A DNA stretch of 64,000 nt from IMG/VR virus record IMGVR_UViG_3300044679_000029, positions 53,102 through 117,101 of that record. The stretch is one strand, 5' to 3'. Shown one piece after another: positions 26,155 to 36,000 of the stretch. How positions within the stretch are numbered: the stretch's first letter is position 1; each line of letters begins with the position of its first letter. This stretch comes from a virus. A program made the translations under genes and the position numbers. The notes under the pieces are model-generated. The model saw only the letters and a list, made by a program, of their open reading frames with translations, did no database searches and was not told where the DNA came from.

Positions 26155-27912
26155 TTATAATGCCTTGCCGTCGTTCCAGATACCCTTTATGAAGTCGAAT
26201 AATAATCCGACGACATTCGTCTGTGCTGGTATTTGGCTATCCGCTGTGGCCGTAGAATTTGTAATAGTATTAGAGCCATCTGCGTTATTCGTAGCGGTTG
26301 CATTCTGCGTCTGTGTTACTGCTGCTGAACTAAAATCACCGCGGTCGGCCGTACAAAGAAAGTTAGATCGGCTTTGAGCTTTTGCCAAATCATAGGCATG
26401 TAAAACTACAGCCTTATAGCCCTTGGTGCTGGCGTTAGCGACAGCACCAAGAATATTATTGACGGCCTGGTTAGTGGGTTGTGCCAATACATCTTGCGGT
26501 GGTAGGAAAACAGAATTAAAAGCTGCCGGGCTATTAGCGGGGTTCTGGATTTGTGAGAATAAATCTGCAAATGGGAATCCGCCAAGTGTAGGGTCCGCCG
26601 GAACTTTCGGATGGTCCCAGGTTGTCCACGGTAAAACTCTCGTGGGCGTCTGGGGAATATTCAATCCGCCTTCTGCGCTGCCGCACTGGTTTATGACTTG
26701 CGCTAAAGCCGCGTTCATAGCAGCAGTGACTGGATCGCCATATCGACCCTCTAATACGATATGAACACAACTGGCGTCTAGCACACTCACGTTACTCTGT
26801 GATGGGGGGAACGTCTCGTATAGAGGACCGTCGCTTAATGCCGTAGTAGTTAAAAGTTTATGCCGACGGTTATTACTACCAGACAGAGTGTCGGCGAGAT
26901 TGGCAAACTGTGTCAAGAAACTAATTTGATAGTTAGAAGACCCTACTGCAATATTTTGTGACGCGATGTAGGCTCGTGTCTGATGTAAAAATTTGCTTAG
27001 TTTTTTTGGTCCGCCCTGCACGTTGGTGTCGTACAACATGGCAAATGCCCGTTGCGACGTAAGACTACAGGTTTTTGCAAACGGTACGGCGGTATCAAAA
27101 TAGAGCTGTCTTGCTAGTGTTCGCTGCACTTTTTGAAACGGGGCATACTGACCCGCTGCCGAAAACTGCAACCGATAACCAGATAGATTAGTGGCTCGAC
27201 TAGTTATCACGGACTTATTTAATAGCGTTGGAGCGAGAGAACCAAAAATAGAATTAAATTCTACACTGCTGGATTGATTCATTGCAACGCAAAGATTATA
27301 CAAAGAACCTTTAATCTGGTTAAATTGAATAATACCGAATGCGATTCCATTATTATTATCGTTCGGATTAAACGCTGAGTACAGATTATCCCCGCCCTCG
27401 AACGATACTGTTAGTTCTATGATACCGTCGATCAAACCATCTGGTGTTAAGTCCATTGGGTTTGGTGGTGACTGCGGACCGAGTTGTAGGTAGTGAGCAG
27501 TATTAGCCAGGTCAACCATCTGAATGATGCTACCGTTATAGCCGATAGCGATGTGTGGAATAATTGGGTTTTGTGGTGTGTCTAAAAACGATTGAATGAC
27601 CGGTAGCAATGCCGCTTGCGAGATTGATGCGTTTGCTGTGCCAGCCCTGTTTAAAATAAAGTAAGTAGGCTGATACGACCCGCGTCCAGCGTCGTATTTA
27701 GCGCCTGGTGCGGCAGGGAAAAACTGTGCCGAAGTTAATACCTCACCAACAGTAATTTGAGACCCGACTGCCGGGGAAAGATTCTGGTAAGCTGATATAT
27801 TGCTGGCAGATAGTTGGCCCTGCTGAGCGATAAAGTTTTGAAAGCTCTGCGCAAAGCTGGCGCTAGCAGTCAAAGACTGGGACACTATAGCTGGAGGAGT
27901 TGCCGGTATCAC
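26155..27912 (-). CDS. Tail-associated cell-wall hydrolase, two-domain, 585 aa
   Basis: Probably cuts peptidoglycan during injection. Residues about 85-150 resemble an amidase-type fold (YFILNRAGTA...PHIAIGYNGSIIQMVDLANT). Residues about 160-215 (GIIELTVSFEGGDNLYSAFN...GIAFGIIQFNQIKGSL) look like a lysozyme or chitosanase-type domain, with Glu in ELTVSFEGG as candidate catalytic acid and Gln in the IQFNQ strand. The amidase part lacks an obvious zinc triad and may only bind. The start is GTG 27912, overlapping the stop of the sigma-like gene (GTGA). Confidence 0.65.
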   Translation of the reverse strand: MIPATPPAIVSQSLTASASFAQSFQNFIAQQGQLSASNISAYQNLSPAVGSQITVGEVLTSAQFFPAAPGAKYDAGRGSYQPTYFILNRAGTANASISQAALLPVIQSFLDTPQNPIIPHIAIGYNGSIIQMVDLANTAHYLQLGPQSPPNPMDLTPDGLIDGIIELTVSFEGGDNLYSAFNPNDNNNGIAFGIIQFNQIKGSLYNLCVAMNQSSSVEFNSIFGSLAPTLLNKSVITSRATNLSGYRLQFSAAGQYAPFQKVQRTLARQLYFDTAVPFAKTCSLTSQRAFAMLYDTNVQGGPKKLSKFLHQTRAYIASQNIAVGSSNYQISFLTQFANLADTLSGSNNRRHKLLTTTALSDGPLYETFPPSQSNVSVLDASCVHIVLEGRYGDPVTAAMNAALAQVINQCGSAEGGLNIPQTPTRVLPWTTWDHPKVPADPTLGGFPFADLFSQIQNPANSPAAFNSVFLPPQDVLAQPTNQAVNNILGAVANASTKGYKAVVLHAYDLAKAQSRSNFLCTADRGDFSSAAVTQTQNATATNNADGSNTITNSTATADSQIPAQTNVVGLLFDFIKGIWNDGKAL

Positions 27913-28613
27913 TTCTTATCGCCCGCCTTTTGCATCTCTTGAATTCTAGTGACTAACTTCTTCTTGGCGTAATTTAACTGTCCTACATTCATCTCTAATT
28001 TTTTAGCTAATTGCTTGGCGTTTAACTTCTCTGCGCCACCGTATCCGGTTAGGTGCTCAAATAGTTTCTGGTCTGCAGGAGCTAAGCCGTGATAGATATA
28101 GACGATGTTTGAGTCGTCTTCAGCGTTACCCGAAACCGGCAAGGTAGTCAAGCTCTCGATATTCTCAGCGTGGCGAAAAGGTTGAAGCTTCTTGATTGAG
28201 GCTTGAGACCATGATAGATGATCAGCTAACTCGTCTATAGTTGGCTCCCGTCCGTGGTGGGCTTCGAGTTCTTTGGTCGCGCTGTTTAATGTATTGATTC
28301 GTAAAAGTGCGAGTTCCGGTATTCGCGCGAGGTTCTGACTTTCATAGACGATACGTGAAAGTTTTTGAAGACGGTTAGTAACGTGTGTACCTAAGGATGC
28401 GCCGAACTTAGGGTCATAAGAATGGAGTGCCTCGACAGCTAGGCGCCGAGCTTCTATAGTAAGCGGCACTGACGAAATGGCTCCGCTCCATCTACCGACT
28501 TCTTTTCCTATCAGAGGCGTTAAATTATCCAGCAGCGGAGACAAGTTTTTGGACGTAGGAGTCTTCTTCCACGTTTTCCACAATTCTACGTCTTTATCTC
28601 TATTTATTGGCAT
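27909..28613 (-). CDS. Sigma-70-family-like protein in the tail operon
   Basis: A 234-residue protein with sigma-factor organisation. There is an N-terminal WKTWKKTPTSKNL segment, a region-2-like helix set (ALHSYDPKFGASLGTHVTNR) with RIPEL..LRIN, and a region-3-like GREPTIDELADHLSWSQASI. A C-terminal helix-turn-helix follows (LNAKQLAKKLEMNVGQLNYA, then KKKLVTRIQEM). It is unusual that it sits between hub and hydrolase genes and overlaps the latter by four bases. It may direct host RNA polymerase to late promoters or may act in the virion. It differs from the second sigma factor at 42723. Confidence 0.75.
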   Translation of the reverse strand: MPINRDKDVELWKTWKKTPTSKNLSPLLDNLTPLIGKEVGRWSGAISSVPLTIEARRLAVEALHSYDPKFGASLGTHVTNRLQKLSRIVYESQNLARIPELALLRINTLNSATKELEAHHGREPTIDELADHLSWSQASIKKLQPFRHAENIESLTTLPVSGNAEDDSNIVYIYHGLAPADQKLFEHLTGYGGAEKLNAKQLAKKLEMNVGQLNYAKKKLVTRIQEMQKAGDKK

Positions 28614-28622
28614 ATAGTAATT

Positions 28623-31388
28623 TTAACCACCCACAGGAACTTTACCAAGAACCTTATTTCTATAGTTCATGATAGCTGTGCCCCAGTCCTGGCTTAAATC
28701 CGCGTCCACCGGTTGCGAAATATTACCAGACGTTGCAGGATACTCGACAGGTGGCGTAGCCGAAGCAACCGAATAATTCAGAATTTGGTTATAGTATACT
28801 GCGCCTAAACCGCTTGAGCTGGTAGCTGCGACAGGGTCTATACGCACACCCTTAGGACCAATAAAGTCAATGTACTGATCTAGTGTGCATATGGGACGAG
28901 AACCAGCTATAAGAGCAGACGTAGAGTGCGCTGCTAGTTGCGCGTACAAAGGTTTTAATTGAAAATCTGGCTGGCCGTCTTGAGACGTTGCATTAGATTC
29001 TACTGCAGCCGCCTGTGTCTGACCTGGCAGCGGGGCTGTGACATCAAAATAAATATCATCCGGCGTTTGAGGACTATCAGGGTTGTACACACCTAACGCA
29101 TCACGCCAACTAAATACAGAAACCCGGTTAGCAGGAAGTTGCGCCTGAAAGAATAACTCACTGTAATACTGTGAGGCATTTCCTATGTTTTGGAATGTCT
29201 CGCGTATAATCGGGATTGGGGACGCAGGGCTAGCGTCGAGTGTGCCAGCTTGAAAACCCTGTAAAGTATTAACTTGTGTCTGAAGAGGCGTGACAACCGA
29301 TTGGGCGTTATTGGCGGCGGTTTGTGCGGCATTTAGGTCGGCGCTATCTGTAGCTAATTGTTCTTGCGCCGCGGATACTGCTTGCTGGTCTGCGGTTATA
29401 ACGTCCTCTGATGCGTTAGCCGCCTGGTCTGCGCGTAACTGAGCTTGTGCTGCAGCAACCGCCGCTTGATCGGCTGTTATAGTGGCAGATGATGACTGCT
29501 GAACGCCGGTGAGCGTAGCATTTGCTTCGTCTAAAGCCTGTTGTGCGACCGTTAGATTCGCCTGAGTTAATTGGTAATTAGCGGTATTAATCGCTACGTT
29601 GTCTGCGGCTATAACTGACTCGGCGGCATTTACTTTAGTGTCTGCTGCTAACTTTTCTTGCGCGTCTGTTAACTTTTGCTCCGCGGTTTCAACGTCTACC
29701 TGCTGTGCATTAAAGTTATACCCGGCCGAAAAATTCGTAAACAAACCAATGTCGTTAGCATAGGCATCAAAGAAATCACTAAACGTTTGCGCGTATGTAT
29801 ACCCGATTTGAGTTGAAAATTCGCTGGGCGATAAAGTATGTGTTACAGTAGTGAAATAGGCAAAGACGTGGTTACCAACTTCTAGATTATCAAAGACCAC
29901 ACCGGGATGACCGGCGCATACGTACGGGTCAAATATGGTTACGACCGCACCAGACTTGGCTTGAGCTTGCATTCGTAGAAGTTCAGAGTCAGCATAAAGC
30001 TGATATATGATATTGTTATTAGCTGGAGTATTAGACTGGGATGTTGCCTGTGCTAAATACATAAACCAAGAAGGCGTAGCTTCTCTAGCTACCACTGGAC
30101 CTAAGAAATACTCCGTTGGCCATATTAGAAAGTTCTTACCAGAACGAATCATGTTTGGCTGATTTATTAAAGCCGCAATTTCTTGTTGTGCGCGCGCAGG
30201 AGCGGCGACTGTTGTCGCGTTTAATGCACTGAATCCTGCAGAACCAGACGCATCTGAAAGAATTAACGAAGATATCATTTCATCATTTATGTACGCACGC
30301 GTAGGCTGTTGTTGATAATTTTCACCGTAAGCGAACGACTTAATCATAGACGGGTACAAAACGTTACAGGATGGCGGTACACAAAACTGTAACGCCGGCT
30401 TAGTAACATAATTCATTAGTCGCACTGGATTGGTGGGTGAAGCGGGACCAGAGCCCGGTGTACCGGCTGTGGTGCTACCGCCGTTTGCAAACTGTGGCGG
30501 TCCTTGTACGACGCCGGATAAACTAGTTGTAACAATAGCTGGAGCAGGATTTAGACCAATCTCGTAATAAACCTTTTGGAATATGTTATGAAGAAGTTCC
30601 CACATATTACTCGAATTCGCTATGCGATCCCCTTGTTGTGCTAGAGCGGGCATAAATTGCTTTAAAGCTTCATCTGACTGTACAACTTGCATCAACGGAA
30701 ATAAACTTCCGGGGTATTGACTAAGTTCGGCCTCTAATACGGGCGAGGGCGCGATTCTATTTAAAAAATTATTCTTACGAATCCATCGACTAAAAAAATT
30801 TACCGTTACAGATGATTTGTATTGTTCGTAGCAAGACACCCCACAAAGGGCATTCAATAAATTCGATATAAAGTCAAAAGGTCTGGTTATGAATTTTCCG
30901 CTTGAATTATCTAGGCCCTGATAAAATAATGCCGCCGGAAAAGTAAACTCCGAGATAGGCATCGGGACTAGCGATGCTGGCGGCTCTATTGATCCTTGAA
31001 GAAGATCTCCGTAGTTTGTCATTAGATACGGAAATAACTGAGTAAATATGGAAAAATAATCCACAGCCTGAAACACCATGCTTCGGCCGTTAGACGTATT
31101 CTGATACTGCCAGCCGACTATCTCGCCTTCAGCGAGCAACCTGAAATCAGGCGGTTTTCCTGTGGCCTGCGTATAAGCGTTATCTAAGTAAAAAACTTGT
31201 ACTGGAACCCGGTCCGCCTTTCCTAAACGTATAAGCTCTCTATCAGGAGCGACTTCAATATTTATAGTTGGAAATTGCCATACACCCGAACTAACTGTCA
31301 CGCTAAGCGTCGGGCAGAATTGGCCAGCCACATAGACGATATAGCTGCCTCTTTGTGGTTGATTTGAGGAAAACTGTAGAGTTGCCAT
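28623..31388 (-). CDS. Baseplate hub-like protein with long coiled-coil insertion, 921 aa
   Basis: Large tail protein. The first 300 residues are beta-rich (VSSGVWQFPTINIEVAPDRE...LLAEGEIVGWQYQNTSNGRS), like hub proteins of the gp27/gpD type. A later part, CAGHPGVVFDNLEVGNHVFA followed by VTHTLS, recalls the hub segment before the spike. Residues about 560-725 are an Ala/Gln/Asp-rich coiled coil built of imperfect repeats such as ITADQAAVAAAQAQLRAD and ITADQQAVSAAQEQLATD. This is a long insertion for a hub. Its position, downstream of the tape measure and upstream of hydrolase, W and J, supports the call. Confidence 0.6.
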   Translation of the reverse strand: MATLQFSSNQPQRGSYIVYVAGQFCPTLSVTVSSGVWQFPTINIEVAPDRELIRLGKADRVPVQVFYLDNAYTQATGKPPDFRLLAEGEIVGWQYQNTSNGRSMVFQAVDYFSIFTQLFPYLMTNYGDLLQGSIEPPASLVPMPISEFTFPAALFYQGLDNSSGKFITRPFDFISNLLNALCGVSCYEQYKSSVTVNFFSRWIRKNNFLNRIAPSPVLEAELSQYPGSLFPLMQVVQSDEALKQFMPALAQQGDRIANSSNMWELLHNIFQKVYYEIGLNPAPAIVTTSLSGVVQGPPQFANGGSTTAGTPGSGPASPTNPVRLMNYVTKPALQFCVPPSCNVLYPSMIKSFAYGENYQQQPTRAYINDEMISSLILSDASGSAGFSALNATTVAAPARAQQEIAALINQPNMIRSGKNFLIWPTEYFLGPVVAREATPSWFMYLAQATSQSNTPANNNIIYQLYADSELLRMQAQAKSGAVVTIFDPYVCAGHPGVVFDNLEVGNHVFAYFTTVTHTLSPSEFSTQIGYTYAQTFSDFFDAYANDIGLFTNFSAGYNFNAQQVDVETAEQKLTDAQEKLAADTKVNAAESVIAADNVAINTANYQLTQANLTVAQQALDEANATLTGVQQSSSATITADQAAVAAAQAQLRADQAANASEDVITADQQAVSAAQEQLATDSADLNAAQTAANNAQSVVTPLQTQVNTLQGFQAGTLDASPASPIPIIRETFQNIGNASQYYSELFFQAQLPANRVSVFSWRDALGVYNPDSPQTPDDIYFDVTAPLPGQTQAAAVESNATSQDGQPDFQLKPLYAQLAAHSTSALIAGSRPICTLDQYIDFIGPKGVRIDPVAATSSSGLGAVYYNQILNYSVASATPPVEYPATSGNISQPVDADLSQDWGTAIMNYRNKVLGKVPVGG

Positions 31389-31402
31389 ATATGTATGTTA
31401 AT

Positions 31403-31957
31403 TTAACTACCGCGTAAAGTCAAGACTGAAGATAAACAAATCGCCGTAGCTATACTACAAACTCTATATACTGGCGACTCCTGTTGAGAAACGTTAGAAC
31501 TTAGAAGATTAAGATGCGGGGTTGGAATACCTCTAGACGCCAGTTCAGCTGACATTCTTGGATACATGGGGTACAACCCGCTTAACGCGGCGTCTACCAC
31601 AGTAGTACGTTTGCGCTGACATAATATTCCGGTGTCAGGGAATAACCCAGGATATAAATCGTTTAGGATTCCGGATAAACCCGTAGTCGCCATATAGAAC
31701 AAAACTGTTCTAGCTATACTAACATTCCAGTTTGAATTAGTACAGTTATTAACGAATGTATTTCGAAATATTTCAGTGTAAGGGTAGTCAGGTTCTGGCG
31801 TAAGAATCTGTGTCTCTATAGCCGACAGAGTAGGTGGGGACATCGATGTTTGTAATGACTCAAAACATACAAGTGTTTCAGGTGTGGGAGGCGGAATCTC
31901 AAAGCCTAGCGGGTAGGCTAGGGGCGCGTTAAGTGAATTCCATCCGTATATTGGCAT
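31403..31957 (-). CDS. Tail-module hypothetical protein, 184 aa
   Basis: Unrecognised. Pro/Leu/Thr-rich, beginning MPIYGWNSLNAPLAYPLGFE, with helical segments later and no membrane span clearly long enough. It lies two bases from the upstream gene at 31960 and 14 bases from the hub gene, so it belongs to the tail transcript. It may be a small tail completion or connector protein, by position only. Confidence 0.65.
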   Translation of the reverse strand: MPIYGWNSLNAPLAYPLGFEIPPPTPETLVCFESLQTSMSPPTLSAIETQILTPEPDYPYTEIFRNTFVNNCTNSNWNVSIARTVLFYMATTGLSGILNDLYPGLFPDTGILCQRKRTTVVDAALSGLYPMYPRMSAELASRGIPTPHLNLLSSNVSQQESPVYRVCSIATAICLSSVLTLRGS

Positions 31958-31959
31958 AG

Positions 31960-32910
31960 TTAATTACCTGAAGTGTAGTCTTGCGCGGATGGGTCAGATT
32001 CTGGTACTGGTGTATAAGTCCAGTCGTCCATTTGTTGCCCAGTGGTTTCGTCCGCGGGTGGTTCGTTATTATCCTGAGCCGCGTTAGGAGCAAGTCTGGG
32101 GGGAACACCCATAGCAGCAGATAGGGTCATAGGAACAAGTTGCGGTGGCTGTATAACTGACACACCAGTAAGCCCTGCCGTAAAACCAGTATTAAGCTGC
32201 GTAGGTTGCCAGGTTGGTTGAAGTGTTACATCAACCTGAGTTACAATCATCTGGAAGCTAAAATTGTAAGCCATCTGCATCTCTGCGCGCATTGACTTGC
32301 CAACGTTAATCATTGTGCCGGTGACAACCTTGTTATCGTATCGGAGTCTAAGAGTCTGTTGGATATCGGCCATCTTAGACGCACGCAAAACATTATCATA
32401 TAGAATATCAAACGCGGCAGCCCAGTCATCCTGTTTCGTATTAAATAGCCAACCAGAAAAACTCCAGATTGGAGCGTGTTGCCCGAAAACGTAGGTAACG
32501 AAGTCGTCTGATAATACTTCAGATATTTGGTATCGTTCGTCGCGGCGCTCCTCTACTTCTGACAATAGAAAATCTACATAACCAGTTCCGCCGGTTGCTG
32601 ACCCCAATCCATTATCAGTGCCCATCAAAGCCAGTAACATGGGCTGGGCGTCCGGACTCTTAATAGCCCCAAATAACTGTGGATATAGTTGTGACGGATC
32701 TCCCTGAACGTTTATAAACAACCGTGCCTGTGAAGCAATACTGGCGTCACCATTGGAATTATTATACTTTAACTGTGATGCTGGGAACTCAGCATACACA
32801 CCCTGTTCATTAGATGTGACAGTAAGAACTTGTGTTAGAGGCGTAGCTGAAGCTGTGAGACCGGTGGCTCCGCCTAAAATAGTATTCTGTGGGTTTACTG
32901 AATCAGCCAT
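31960..32910 (-). CDS. Tail/baseplate structural protein, 316 aa
   Basis: Central region of about 200 residues with mixed alpha/beta character (VDFLLSEVEERRDERYQISE, then FGQHAPIWSFSGWLFNTKQD) and beta-rich C-terminal part (TLRLRYDNKVVTGTMINVGK, then FQMIVTQVDVTL). The last 60 residues are Pro/Asp/Glu-rich and probably disordered. This arrangement resembles tail proteins located between tape measure and hub in myoviruses, but no named family was recognised. Its start overlaps the end of the 63-residue gene upstream. Confidence 0.6.
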   Translation of the reverse strand: MADSVNPQNTILGGATGLTASATPLTQVLTVTSNEQGVYAEFPASQLKYNNSNGDASIASQARLFINVQGDPSQLYPQLFGAIKSPDAQPMLLALMGTDNGLGSATGGTGYVDFLLSEVEERRDERYQISEVLSDDFVTYVFGQHAPIWSFSGWLFNTKQDDWAAAFDILYDNVLRASKMADIQQTLRLRYDNKVVTGTMINVGKSMRAEMQMAYNFSFQMIVTQVDVTLQPTWQPTQLNTGFTAGLTGVSVIQPPQLVPMTLSAAMGVPPRLAPNAAQDNNEPPADETTGQQMDDWTYTPVPESDPSAQDYTSGN

Positions 32911-33094
32911 TGGTGGTCGGCGTGTCCTGTGTAATTAGAGGGATAATTCCTTCATTATTAACTACTACTTCAGCGATAGCTTGAATAGGTAAAACACTAA
33001 CGGCCGGCGTTAATCCACGGCGTGCATTTGCGATTAGAAGTTGAGATATAAAATTTAGAACGTCGACTGGCGAAGGTTTTATAATTATATTCAT
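32903..33094 (-). CDS. Small tail-module protein, 63 aa
   Basis: Sits between the tape measure and the 316-residue tail protein and overlaps the latter's start by eight bases. It is hydrophobic (VDVLNFISQLLIANARRG, then VSVLPIQAIAEVVVNNEGII) without a clear membrane helix. The tight packing and overlap support it as a real gene. Function unknown. Confidence 0.55.
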   Translation of the reverse strand: MNIIIKPSPVDVLNFISQLLIANARRGLTPAVSVLPIQAIAEVVVNNEGIIPLITQDTPTTNG

Positions 33095-33095
33095 A

Positions 33096-36000
33096 TTACC
33101 ATCCGTTATCTGGGTTACTTACGGAATCAAGTGCCGGGCCTAGACCTAAATCGCCTAAAGCCTTAGAAATCAAAATAGCACTATGACCAAACGAGGATAC
33201 ACTATCAGAAAATTCCGCCGAGGATTTCGCGAAAGCTTCCATGTTCGCAGCGGTGCTGGCGCTTCCTTCTGCTCCGGTTCTCGCGACAGCTGCGTTTAGA
33301 TCTATAACCTTAGTGGGGTCTAATCCCTTTTGGGCTGCTGCCATTGAATAAACTTTTTGGTCAGATTTTCCGACGGCAGCGTGACCCAAACTCTGTCGTA
33401 GACCAGCTACGCTGGTCACACCAAACGCGTTCTGTATGCCCTTTTCCTGTGCTGTCTGATTAATGCTTTCGCCGGCTAATGTCGCCGCTATTACATTAGA
33501 TCGCTTGTCAGCAGAGGTTGCTCCTCTAAAATGTTCTCTAAGACTACGCATTTCCCCATTACTACTACTTCTAACATCGGTCATTAACGCTTCAAACGCG
33601 GATCGCTGTTTATTCGTCTTTAAGGTTTTACTGAACTTTCGGAGACTTTGTGCGTCACCAAACATAGCTTCTGCAACCCACTTCTCGGCCTCGTTCTTAC
33701 CAGTCGCCCCGCCCTCGAATGCTCTATTCGCGAGACCCTGTAGTTGTACAGATTCGGTTGTAGCCGCTTTATTACTCCAAATACCAGACGAATACTTATT
33801 CATCTCATTGTAGTTTGCTGACCGCGCTGCGTCGTGCACGGCGTCTATAGATGTAGCGTTTTCTATAGCCGTAAGTTCGCCGGCTGCGCCTCTTTCTCGT
33901 GCAACATGCCGCGCTATAAGTTCTGGACTTGTATTATCCTTTGCTGCCTGAAATCCGGCAGAGTGAAGCATTTTAATAGTATTTGGATCAGAAATAAGCG
34001 CTGCACGGTATTGCACGGGAATTTTTTGTAAAGCTTCCTGCATAGCAACATCTGTTGATTTATCCTTACTACCAAAAAGGCCGCCTAATACAGTGTCGCC
34101 GCTAGTGGCTGATGTCGCCAAAGAAGTACCATAGGCATCAATAAATGCCTGAGTTATCGCCTCTGGAACGTTCTTTTTCTTGAGAGCCGCTATAGCTTTA
34201 TCGTTTTGTTGATAATTCTGTGTAGCTGTGTTCTTTGACATCGTATCCAAGCGTCGAGCGTTTCTCTTTAATCTAGTCTCTCCTGCTTGTAAACCCGCTA
34301 TATGTCTTGGTGTGGCAGACATAAGACCCATACCGAGGATACCTTGGATGGGACCCATACCGGGGATACTACTTTGGATGGGACCCATACCTTGGATGGG
34401 ACCCATACCGAGGATACCTTGGATGGTACCCATATCGATGATACTTTGGATGGGACCGGAGCGTGCTAATAATCCAGGTAGACCGCCTTGCGCCTCTGTA
34501 ATACTTAATTGCGCCGCGCCTACGCCGTTTCGTGTTAACATTCTATTATACGCACCACCCACTGTAGGGTCGTGAGACAGATTGTTATAACCAGCGTAAT
34601 CAGCGAAACCGAATGAACGTTTTCCAGCATTTATTCCTATATCGCCAAAATCTTCTACATGTAAGCCCAGAGCAGCGTTACGCTCATTTTGTTCTTTTCC
34701 GGCAAGCCAGTCTCCAACTCTAGCGAAACCGGTATTCCACGCTTCTCCGACGGCACTTATACCGGTGGCTCTTGCTATACCGTGTCCTAATCTAGAGAAC
34801 GCTCCTGGAGCCCGCCGCATCTTCTCAGCATTTTCAACTCTAACTCGTGCGTCTTCATTTTGTGTCTGCTGCATCAAATTCTTATAGGTTTCTGGGTTAG
34901 AATATTGATTTACGAATGCCGTAGCTTCCGTACCGGACATGCCGAACGTATGACGCATAGCGGTAGTCAAAGAGATATTATTACCCATCTCTCTTTGAAC
35001 CATTTTAGCTATCTGTAATTGCATCAACGGCATCATTTCAGGACCGACTGCTTGCGCAAATTGGCTACGAAGTTCTGGCATCTGATTTGCTAGAGCCTGG
35101 ATATCTGCTGGTCCGTGGATGTTGCCTGTACCGCGGGCGATGACAGAAGATAGAGTTCCGCCGGATGACATTAACTCCTTGATACGGCCGGGGTCCAAGG
35201 ACAAATTACCGTTAGCTCCGTGCTGTACTAAGAACGGCATTAATTGCGCTAGACCTTGGCCACCTAAAAATCCTGCGGCGGCGTTAGTACGCGACTGGGC
35301 GACACCAGATACGCCGCCCAGTAGACCCAGTTGAAGATTTGAAATAGACCCTGTATTAACTGCTTGCTGTGCTTGCGCCAAGGATTGTGCCCCAAAACGC
35401 ATTCCTTGGAAACCGCTTAGACCGGCGTTTTGAAACGCTAGTGCTCCAGGCATAGCGCCACGTTCCATAACACCTTGGAAATTTGTACCGGCCATTCTAG
35501 CAGCGGCGTCCATTCCTCGAACAGCTTCTAGCATCTCCGGTCTACTACCGCCCAGTCGGCGCATTTCTCCCATAAGAGAAATAGAGTGACGAATGTCGGG
35601 ATCGCCGATTATTCTAGCAAAAGTTCCAACGATCTTGCTAATATCACGAACTGATGAAATAATCTGATCAGCGTTATGCGCCGCATCTAATAGGCCAACA
35701 TCGCCGGCGTACTGAGTTATATTTACAATATCTCGACGATTAAACATACCATGAGATTGATCGGCTATTTGTCCGGCTGATCTGGCTACGCGCATGGCTC
35801 CTGGAAGAGCTAAACCCTGACCGGTGACGTCCATACCCTGGCCACCAACCATATATCTCTGTGAGGCTTGAGAAAGACGTATACCATATCCGTAGTCTCT
35901 CAACGCAGGTTGAAACATAGCAGACACAGTACCGTGCAAACCTGGGATAGCGTTCGCAGCAATTCCGCCGATAGCTGCGCCGGTCTGTGCCCCGCTAACA

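Noticed and set aside
29280-29700. DNA-level repeat array or CRISPR-like structure
   Set aside because: The periodicity is protein-level coiled-coil repetition; units vary in length and there are no identical direct repeats with spacers.
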